From NCBI RefSeq assembly GCF_027497215.1, contig NZ_CP114904.1, positions 310,001 to 374,000 on the forward strand: a DNA stretch of 64,000 nucleotides. The letters are read 5' to 3'. Below are positions 57,900-64,000 of the stretch, in pieces. The notes beneath the pieces are model-generated. The model was not told where the DNA came from, did not search any database, and saw nothing but the letters and a program-made list of their open reading frames with translations. How positions within the stretch are numbered: position 1 is the first letter of the stretch; the number at the start of each line of letters is the position of its first letter. Source of the DNA: Micromonospora sp. WMMD812 (GTDB taxonomy: Bacteria > Actinomycetota > Actinomycetes > Mycobacteriales > Micromonosporaceae). The position numbers and the translations under genes are program-made.

Positions 57900-60412
57900 T
57901 GACCACGTTGTCGTTCTACCCGGAGCGGGTCGCCGCCGTCCGCCACCACGCGGACGGCGACGACGTCGCCGCGCTCGTCGCGGAACTGGCCGAGATCGCC
58001 CGGCTCAACGGCGGCCACTGGGGTCACGACGGCCGCAAGGTGACCGACGTGCTCGACGCGCTGCCCGACGACCGGCGTGCCCGGCTCGCCACCGCACTGG
58101 TCGACCACCTCGAGGAGTCCGATCCGGGCGACGGGGCGTCGCTGACCGCCCTGCTGACGATCCTGGTCCGGCACCTCGGCCCGCTCGTCTCCCTCGCCGA
58201 CGCGCGGCGACTGCTCGACCTGGCCGCGCGGCAGTGGACGTGGTGGCCGGCCGACCAGCTCGGCGTGCTCGCCCGGCTGGTGTACAAGGCCGACGGGACG
58301 TTGCCGGGTGCCCTCGTCGGCGTGCTGCGCCGGACCGTGCTGACGGGCTACCAGAGCACCGGCGCGCTCAAGGACCTCGTCGGCAAAATCCGCGAGCCGC
58401 TGCTCAACCCCGGCGAGGCGTGGGCCGACCGGTTGCTGGCCGAGCTGCCCGGGCTCGGCGACGGCGGGCCGGACCTCGTGTCCCACGCGCTGACCGCGAC
58501 GGCCGCCCGGCCCACCGCCCGCTGGGAGCGGCAGGCCGGCGCGCTGCTCGACCGGGTCGGCGCCGATACCTACCGGGACGCCGCGCTCGGCTGGCTGGCC
58601 CTGGTCGGTCGGCCCCGCACCGCGCCGGTGCAGCCGAGCCTCTACGGCTACGACGTCGCCCAGGCGTACGACCCGCACAACGCGACCGCCCTGCGTGGGC
58701 TCGTCTGGCTGGTCGCCCTCGCCGCCGACCGGGCCCGCGGCGGTAGCCCGGACGCCGACACCGCGCGCGAGCTGGGCCGGCTGGTGGAGACCTCGCTGCG
58801 CAAGGTGCCCGGGCTGGGTCCGCGCAACCCGAAGGTCGCCAACGCCGCCGTCTACGCGCTCGCCCGGCTCGACGGCGAGCACGCCCTGGCCCAGATCGCC
58901 CGGCTCACCTCCCGGGTCACCTACAAGGGCACCCTGAAGGAACTCAACGCGGCGCTCGACCGGCGGGCGGCCGCCCTCGGCCTGTCCCGCGCCGAGGTCG
59001 AGGAGCTGGCCGTGCCCACGTACGGCCTCACCGCCGTCGGGCGGCGGACGGAGACGTTCGGCGCGGCCACCGCGGAGCTGGTGGTGCGGGGTGGCGCGGT
59101 CGCCCTCCGCTGGTGCAACGCCGCCGGCCGTCCGGTGCGGACGGCGCCGGCCGCGGTGCGCCGCGACCATCCGGACGAGCTGCGGGAGCTCAAGGCGGCG
59201 GTCAAGGACGTCGAGAAGATGCTGGCCGCGCAGGCCGAACGGCTGGACCGTCAGTTCCTCGCGCGGCGGCGGTGGCGGTACGACGCGTGGCGGTCGCGCT
59301 ACCTGGACCACGTGCTCGTCGGCACGCTCGGGCGACGGCTGGTCTGGCAGGTCGACGGGGTGCCGTGCGGGTACGCCGACGGCGCCCTGCGTACCGTCGA
59401 CGACACGCGGCTCACGCCGGCCGACGACGCCGAGGTGACGCTCTGGCACCCCATCGGCCGGGACGTCGCCGAGGTGCTGGGCTGGCGTGAGTGGCTGGAG
59501 CGGCACGCCGTCGTGCAGCCGTTCAAGCAGGCACACCGGGAGGTCTACCTGCTGACCGCGGCCGAGGAGCGCACCGGTGTCTACTCCAACCGGTTCGCCG
59601 CCCACGTGCTGCGTCAGCACCAGTTCCACGCGCTGGCGGCGGTGCGCGGCTGGCGCAACCGGCTACGGCTGATGGTCGACGACACCTACCCGCCGGCCAG
59701 CCGGGAGCTGCCCGAATGGGGGCTGCGTGCCGAGTACTGGGTCGAGGGCGCCGGCGACGAGTACGGCGTCGACAGCACCGACTCGGGCGCCTACCTGCGG
59801 GTGGTGACCGACCAGGTGCGCTTCTACCCGCTGGACGCTCCGGAGAACAACGCGCACGCCGGCGGTGGCGGCTACGAGCAGTGGCTCCGGCCGGGGGCCG
59901 GTCCGGTCGCACCGCTGCCGCTGGACCAGATCCCGCCGCTGGTGTTGAGCGAGGTGATGCGCGACGTCGACCTGTTCGTCGGGGTGGCCAGCATCGGCAA
60001 CGACCCGACGTGGCAGGACGGCGGTCCGGCCGGGCGCTACCGGGAGTACTGGCAGTCGTACGGCTTCGGTGAGCTGTCCGCCACCGCGGAGACCCGCCGA
60101 GACCTGCTGGGCCGGCTCGTGCCCCGGCTGGCCATCGCCGACCGGTGCCGGGTGGAGGGACGTTTTCTGGTGGTCCGGGGCGACCTGCGCGGCTACCAGA
60201 TCCATCTCGGGTCGGGGAACATCCTGATGACCCCCAACGACGAGTACCTCTGCATCGTGCCGCAGCAGTCGGCGGCCGCCGGGACCGGTGAGGTGTTCCT
60301 GCCGTTCGAGGGCGACCGGATGCTCGGTGTCATCCTCAGCAAGGCGATGCTGCTCGCCCGGGACACCGAGATCACCGACCCGACGATCCTCTCCCAGCTG
60401 CGCCGCCGGTGA
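57899..60412 (+). CDS. Large DUF4132-type protein
   Basis: The 837-residue protein has a helical, HEAT-like N-terminal half (for example LTALLTILVRHLGPL, ANAAVYALARLDGEHALAQIARL) and a C-terminal region typical of DUF4132/MolR-like proteins. That region includes LEEKL-type coiled DVEKMLAAQAERLDRQF, RRWRYDAWRSRYLDHVLVG, LGRRLVWQVDG and WREWLERHAVVQPFKQAHRE, ending DLRGYQIHLGSGNILMTPND. No catalytic motif was recognised. ATG 57899 overlaps the stop of the diglycine protein. Such long proteins have been seen beside WGR or MoxR genes elsewhere, but not here. Function unknown. Confidence 0.82.
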   Translation: MTTLSFYPERVAAVRHHADGDDVAALVAELAEIARLNGGHWGHDGRKVTDVLDALPDDRRARLATALVDHLEESDPGDGASLTALLTILVRHLGPLVSLADARRLLDLAARQWTWWPADQLGVLARLVYKADGTLPGALVGVLRRTVLTGYQSTGALKDLVGKIREPLLNPGEAWADRLLAELPGLGDGGPDLVSHALTATAARPTARWERQAGALLDRVGADTYRDAALGWLALVGRPRTAPVQPSLYGYDVAQAYDPHNATALRGLVWLVALAADRARGGSPDADTARELGRLVETSLRKVPGLGPRNPKVANAAVYALARLDGEHALAQIARLTSRVTYKGTLKELNAALDRRAAALGLSRAEVEELAVPTYGLTAVGRRTETFGAATAELVVRGGAVALRWCNAAGRPVRTAPAAVRRDHPDELRELKAAVKDVEKMLAAQAERLDRQFLARRRWRYDAWRSRYLDHVLVGTLGRRLVWQVDGVPCGYADGALRTVDDTRLTPADDAEVTLWHPIGRDVAEVLGWREWLERHAVVQPFKQAHREVYLLTAAEERTGVYSNRFAAHVLRQHQFHALAAVRGWRNRLRLMVDDTYPPASRELPEWGLRAEYWVEGAGDEYGVDSTDSGAYLRVVTDQVRFYPLDAPENNAHAGGGGYEQWLRPGAGPVAPLPLDQIPPLVLSEVMRDVDLFVGVASIGNDPTWQDGGPAGRYREYWQSYGFGELSATAETRRDLLGRLVPRLAIADRCRVEGRFLVVRGDLRGYQIHLGSGNILMTPNDEYLCIVPQQSAAAGTGEVFLPFEGDRMLGVILSKAMLLARDTEITDPTILSQLRRR

Positions 60413-60504
60413 ATTCGATCGCCCCTGCCCAAGCGGCGGGGCAGGATGGCCCGCACCGGCCGGCCCGGCCGGTGCCCGACCCTCCAGCAGGAACGGGAGA
60501 CCTG

Positions 60505-61077
60505 GTGTTCGCGCTACCCCTGACCACCGACGTCGAACTGCGTCCGCTCGACCCCTGGCGGGCCGACGAGTTCCTCGCCAACCTCGACCGGGCCCGCGAG
60601 CACATCGCGCCCTGGGTCTCGCCGTCCTTCGTGGCCACCGACCTGGCGTCCGCCCGGGCGGTGCTCCAGCGCTACGCCGACCGCTGGGCCCGCGACGCGG
60701 GCGGCATCTGGGGGCTGTGGTGGCAGGGCACTCTGGTCGGCGGGGTCATGCTCGTCTCGTTCGACACCACCCAGGGCGTCTGTGAGGTGGGCTGCTGGCT
60801 GGAGCCGGCCGCCGAGGGGCGGGGCATGGTCTCCCGCGCGGTGCGCCGGATCGTCGACTGGGCGGTGCGGGAGCGCGGCATCCAGCGAATCGAGTGGCGG
60901 ACGAAGCCGGACAACCTACGCAGCATCGCCCTGGCGCGGCGGCTCGGCCTGCGCCACGACGGCACGCTCCGGCAGGTCTACCCCGGCCCGGCCGGACGGA
61001 TCGACATCGAGGTCTGGTCGGTGCTGGCCGACGAGTGGCGGGCCCGCTCAGACGCCGGCGAGCACCCCGTCGAGTGA
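60505..61077 (+). CDS. RimJ/RimL-type GNAT acetyltransferase
   Basis: The 190-residue protein has ELRPLDPWRADEFLANLDRA at the start, VGCWLEPAAEGRGMVSRAV (acetyl-CoA loop) and RIEWRTKPDNLRSIALARRLG, typical of ribosomal-protein N-acetyltransferases and their relatives. GTG 60505 behind GGGAG is preferred; the frame is open back to 60409. The last 30 bp overlap the convergent TOPRIM gene. Confidence 0.83.
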   Translation: MFALPLTTDVELRPLDPWRADEFLANLDRAREHIAPWVSPSFVATDLASARAVLQRYADRWARDAGGIWGLWWQGTLVGGVMLVSFDTTQGVCEVGCWLEPAAEGRGMVSRAVRRIVDWAVRERGIQRIEWRTKPDNLRSIALARRLGLRHDGTLRQVYPGPAGRIDIEVWSVLADEWRARSDAGEHPVE

Positions 61078-61629
61078 CCGCGGCACCCGGTCCAGGTCCA
61101 GCGCCTCGACCAGCAGCCGGGCGTACGCGCTCTTGCGCCCGGACCGGGTGCCCAGGAAGCGGCGCAGCTGGGCCGGGAGGGCGCGCTCCTGCTGGGCCGG
61201 CTGCCGCTGGAAGAGCCGGAACGAGCGCAGCTCACCCTGGGCGGCCAGGACCTCCTGCACCCCGTCGACGCCGACCGCCCGGATCAGCTCGTCCTCGAGG
61301 TCGGCGACGCAGACGTGGAATCCCAGGCCGGCCATCGCGTCCCGGGACAGCTCCGCGCCGAGGCCGGCCCGTTCGAGGCCACGCCGGACGAAGCCCTCCT
61401 CGGCGTGGTCGTAGAGACCGGCGAGCCGCAGCCCCCGCCCGGCCGGGCCGAGCCGGTCGAGGTAGTGGCCGACGTTGGTGACGCCGCCCATCGGCAGCAC
61501 CCGCACGCCCTCCGCGGCCAGGTCCCGGCCACGCCGGACGGCGAGCGTCTCGACGGCCGCCTGGTCGCTCACCCCCTCGACCAGCACCACCGTCCGCGCG
61601 TCCAGCCCGGCGATCGCCTCCAGCAACAC
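61048..61629 (-). CDS. TOPRIM-domain protein (OLD-type nuclease-like)
   Basis: The 193-residue protein is a stand-alone TOPRIM domain: RTVVLVEGVSDQAAVETLA carries the metal-binding Glu. GVRVLPMGGVTNVGHYLDRL and RLAGLYDHAEE (equivalent of the DxD strand) follow. OLD-family nucleases usually add an ABC ATPase, which is absent here. GTG 61629, six bases after GGAGGT, is chosen. It may bind or cleave nucleic acid; it lies 219 bp after an RNA-ligase gene on the same strand. Confidence 0.8.
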   Translation of the reverse strand: MLLEAIAGLDARTVVLVEGVSDQAAVETLAVRRGRDLAAEGVRVLPMGGVTNVGHYLDRLGPAGRGLRLAGLYDHAEEGFVRRGLERAGLGAELSRDAMAGLGFHVCVADLEDELIRAVGVDGVQEVLAAQGELRSFRLFQRQPAQQERALPAQLRRFLGTRSGRKSAYARLLVEALDLDRVPRSLDGVLAGV

Positions 61630-61848
61630 GGGGACACCTCCGTTCTCCCGGCCCATCATCGCGCGGCCGGGTCCGCCCGCCCAGCGCGCTTGCGCCTCCG
61701 CCGGCGGCGCCCCGGGGCCGGCCGGCCGTACCAACGCCCGCGAGGTCGTCGGCGACGGCGGTAGCCTCCGATTCGGCCACGCACGACTGGGCCGCCGTGT
61801 CGTGGCGGGTGAACCGGTGGGCCCGCCGGATCACCCGCCGGACGCGGT

Positions 61849-62634
61849 TCAGCGCCGGCTGGTCCGACGCTTCAGGGTGCGCTCGTAGTCCTGGAACCGG
61901 GCCTTCGCGATCACCGACCGGTCCGCCGAGCGGAGCACGATCCCCTCGGCGGCGCCGGCCGGGCCGTCCAGCGGGACCAGGGTTCGGGGCGACCGGTCGG
62001 TGAGGTACGCGTGCATCTTCTCGACCTCGCGCGGCAGATCGTCGGCGGCGACGGTGTCCAGCCGGGGCACGGTCGCCAGTCCGAGGACGGAGGCCCGCCC
62101 GAGCAGGTCGTCCTCCGACAGGAACCGCTGGCCGCCGCCGTCCCGCCAGGCGGCGATGCGCTCGGCCGGCCAGTCGAGCAGGGCCGCCGGCTCGTCGAGC
62201 ACCGCCACGTCGAAGAGCCGGTGGCCCACCTGTCGGCTGCCGGTGTAGTTGCGCGACGCCGCGGTCACCTTGCCGCCGTAGACCTCGAGGTAGAAGACGG
62301 TGAGTCGCTCGTCCGCCGCGGCCGCGCCCACGGTCTCGGCCACCGGACGCAGCGCGTCGACGATGCCGAGCGCCGGGTTGCCGATCAGATCGCCCCGGGC
62401 GTACAGCAGTTCCTCCCGGCTCCCGATGAGGTACGACCCGTCAGGCAGCACGACGATCCGGCCGTTCGTCCCGTCGATCTTCTCGGTGAGGGTGACCGGC
62501 CCGGTGAACTCGACGCACTCCTCGAGCAGCCCTCCGTTGCGAGGGTCGAGGCGGTGGTACGTCGGGATCGACGGGTACTTGGTCATCGAGTTGATCGCCT
62601 TGAGGTCGACCGTACGGAGGTCGATGCTGGACAC
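61849..62634 (-). CDS. RNA ligase family protein (Rnl2-like nucleotidyltransferase)
   Basis: The 261-residue protein carries the covalent nucleotidyltransferase motifs: motif I EKIDGTNGRI with nucleophile Lys52, LTVFYLEVYGGKV (motif III-like), AEGIVLRSADRS (motif IV, Glu) and IAKARFQDYERTLKRR (motif V, Lys). It would adenylylate itself with ATP and seal RNA ends. It lacks the C-terminal domain of T4 Rnl2. GTG 62634 with GAGGAG is favoured; ATGs at 62646 and 62586 are alternatives. No end-healing partner (PNKP or RtcB) is nearby. Confidence 0.85.
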   Translation of the reverse strand: MSSIDLRTVDLKAINSMTKYPSIPTYHRLDPRNGGLLEECVEFTGPVTLTEKIDGTNGRIVVLPDGSYLIGSREELLYARGDLIGNPALGIVDALRPVAETVGAAAADERLTVFYLEVYGGKVTAASRNYTGSRQVGHRLFDVAVLDEPAALLDWPAERIAAWRDGGGQRFLSEDDLLGRASVLGLATVPRLDTVAADDLPREVEKMHAYLTDRSPRTLVPLDGPAGAAEGIVLRSADRSVIAKARFQDYERTLKRRTSRR

Positions 62635-62659
62635 GGCACTCCTCATCACCGCTAGGGAC

Positions 62660-62685
62660 CGTCGGCGCCCCACTGGGCGCCGACG
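62660..62685 (-). terminator. Hairpin terminator after the chitinase gene
   Basis: A perfect 11-bp stem CGTCGGCGCCC / GGGCGCCGACG with a 4-nt CACT loop, 85 bp past the chitinase stop and just upstream of the RNA-ligase gene. Confidence 0.72.
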
Positions 62686-62769
62686 TTGGGCGGGCAGCGT
62701 AACCCGCCCTCCCCGCCCGGCCGCGCGAATTGTTCCGTCTGGTGCGGAGGCGTCAGGGCACCACACCGG

Positions 62770-64000
62770 TCAGGGCAGCGCCTTCAGGAAGGGGCCGTGC
62801 TGAAGCCGGAATTCCCAGCTGTAGTAGCGGTCCCAGTTGATCGACCAGGTCATCAGGCCCCGGAACGCGGGGTTGGCGCCGCTACGCGGGGTGTAGGCGC
62901 CGCAGCCCTGGCCGCGGACCAGGCAGGTGACGGCGGCCTGCACCCCGGCCGGGGCCAGGTAGCCGTTGCCGGCGCTGACCGAGGAGGGCGCGCCAAACGC
63001 CACCTGGTCCTCGCGCAGCGGCGGGAACACCGCCGCGGAGTTGCCGGCGACCGGGAAACCGGCGAGGAGCATGTCGGTCATCGCCACGTGGAAGTCCGCG
63101 TTGCCCATCGTGTGGTACTGGTTGTCGAGCCCCATGATCGGGCCCGAGTTGTAGTTCTGCACGTGCAGCACGGTGAGGTCGTCGCGGAGCGCGTGGATGA
63201 CCGGCAGGTACGACCCGGCGCGCGGGTCCTGCCCGCCCCACGGGCCCGGCCCGTAGAACTGGTAGCCGAGCTGCACGAAGAACGTCTCCGGCGCCATGGT
63301 GAGCACGAACCCGGCGCCGTAGCGCTGCTTGAGGGTGCGGATCGCCGCGATCAGGTTGACGATCACCGGGGTGGTGGGATTGCGGAAGTCGGTGTCGCCG
63401 GCGTTCAGGTAGAGCGAGTGCCCCTCGAAGTCGATGTCCAGTCCGTTCAGCCCGTACCGGTCGATGATCGCGGAGACCGACCGGACGAAGGTGTCCCGGG
63501 CCGCGGTGGTGGTGAGCTGTACCTGCCCGTTCTGGCCGCCGATGGAGAGCAGCACCTTCTTGCCCTGCTGCTGCTTCGCCCGGATCGCCGCGGTGAACTC
63601 GGCCTCGGTCTCGACGCCCGGGCACTCACTGGCCGGGCAGAGCTGGAAGCGGATGTCGCCGGAGGTCACCGAGGTGGGCTCGCCGAAGGCGAGGTTGACG
63701 ATGTCCCAATCGGCCGGCACGTCGGCCATCCGCAGGTAGCCGGAGCCGTTGGCGAAGCTCGCGTGCAGGTATCCGATCAGCGCGTGGCGGGGCAGGCCGG
63801 TGGCCGGGGGAGTGGTCGGCGGCGGCGTGGTCGGCGGCGGCGTCGTGGGTGGGGGTGTGGTCGGCGGTGGCGTCGTGGGTGGGGGTGTGGTCGGGGTGCC
63901 GCCACCGCACGGCGCGCCGTTGAGCGTGCAGTCGGTGGGCGAGCCGGAGCCGGTGGCGAGGAAGCCGAAGGAGACCGAGGCTCCCGGGGCGACGGTGCCG
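62770..64000 (-). CDS. Secreted GH18 chitinase with CBM and PT-rich linker (N-terminus outside window)
   Basis: The frame is open from 64000 to the stop at 62770, so only the 5' end is missing. The visible part starts with the C-terminal strand of a CBM2-like cellulose/chitin-binding module (VAPGASVSFGFLATGSGSPTDC). A linker of repeated PPPTT units follows, then the GH18 barrel: LIGYLHASFANGSGYLR, KKVLLSIGGQNGQVQL, and the catalytic strand GLNGLDIDFEG. Here the usual DGxDxDxE reads NGLDIDFE: the acid Glu and two Asp are kept and the first Asp is Asn. QNYNSGP and MTWSINWDRY close the barrel. It is secreted and degrades chitin. Confidence 0.93.
   Translation of the reverse strand, partial: GTVAPGASVSFGFLATGSGSPTDCTLNGAPCGGGTPTTPPPTTPPPTTPPPTTPPPTTPPPTTPPATGLPRHALIGYLHASFANGSGYLRMADVPADWDIVNLAFGEPTSVTSGDIRFQLCPASECPGVETEAEFTAAIRAKQQQGKKVLLSIGGQNGQVQLTTTAARDTFVRSVSAIIDRYGLNGLDIDFEGHSLYLNAGDTDFRNPTTPVIVNLIAAIRTLKQRYGAGFVLTMAPETFFVQLGYQFYGPGPWGGQDPRAGSYLPVIHALRDDLTVLHVQNYNSGPIMGLDNQYHTMGNADFHVAMTDMLLAGFPVAGNSAAVFPPLREDQVAFGAPSSVSAGNGYLAPAGVQAAVTCLVRGQGCGAYTPRSGANPAFRGLMTWSINWDRYYSWEFRLQHGPFLKALP

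Noticed and set aside
63820..63897. Short direct repeats resembling a CRISPR or minisatellite
   Set aside because: They encode the PPPTT linker of the chitinase in frame; units are too short and lack spacers.

Overview
The window looks like chromosomal DNA of a high-GC actinobacterium, most likely Micromonosporaceae (Micromonospora/Salinispora type). The reasons are very high G+C in third codon positions, many GTG/TTG starts, four-base stop/start overlaps, Tat-like lipoproteins, a desferrioxamine locus under a DmdR/IdeR-type iron box, and short dispersed repeats of a kind I associate with that family. No rRNA, tRNA or CRISPR array was found. The first 3.8 kb is visibly less GC-rich than the rest and may be a recently acquired segment.

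Layout. 1-3.8 kb: a truncated two-TM receptor and a secreted gamma-glutamyltranspeptidase. 3.8-6.4 kb: a membrane sulfatase-fold enzyme coupled to a CDP-alcohol phosphatidyltransferase, divergent from 6.5-12.3 kb, an operon of MDR dehydrogenase, degenerate PTPS/QueD homologue, glycosyltransferase, methyltransferase, membrane protein, GTP cyclohydrolase II and RibD-C reductase. That operon is the best candidate for an undescribed pathway, probably making a GTP-derived pterin/pyrimidine glycoside. 12.4-14.2 kb: VOC protein and Yellow/MRJP-like protein. 14.4-23.4 kb: a sulfite-oxidase-like membrane oxidoreductase, epimerase, membrane glycosyltransferase-like protein, GT2, DUF2064 and methyltransferase genes, closed by a histidine kinase/response regulator pair. 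Matching GTAAG-N6-GYAA direct repeats lie at a fixed distance before several of these promoters and before the regulator itself, so the block looks like one regulon. 23.4-26.4 kb: an Hsp70-like ATPase fused through a TM segment to a beta-propeller.

26.5-38.0 kb is a complete alpha-galactoside catabolic locus: lipoprotein/ABC uptake, GH36 alpha-galactosidase, SDR (probable galactose dehydrogenase), SMP-30 lactonase, galactonate dehydratase, PfkB kinase, KDPG-type aldolase, mutarotase-like protein and GntR regulator. Together these form a De Ley-Doudoroff route. 38.1-40.5 kb: nucleosidase, metallophosphoesterase and S1 protease. A complete ISL3-family IS (40,593-41,995) sits in the loop of a 16-bp hairpin, with an intact 8-bp target duplication.

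42.1-55.2 kb is an iron-siderophore island: desEFABCD rightward; FecCD-type permeases, ATPase, penicillin-acylase-like Ntn hydrolase and GNAT leftward; one iron box between. 55.3-64 kb carries DUF1772, GNATs, an APH-fold kinase, a diglycine-ending small protein coupled to a DUF4132-type protein, a TOPRIM protein, a stand-alone RNA ligase and the 3' part of a CBM-GH18 chitinase that runs off the window.
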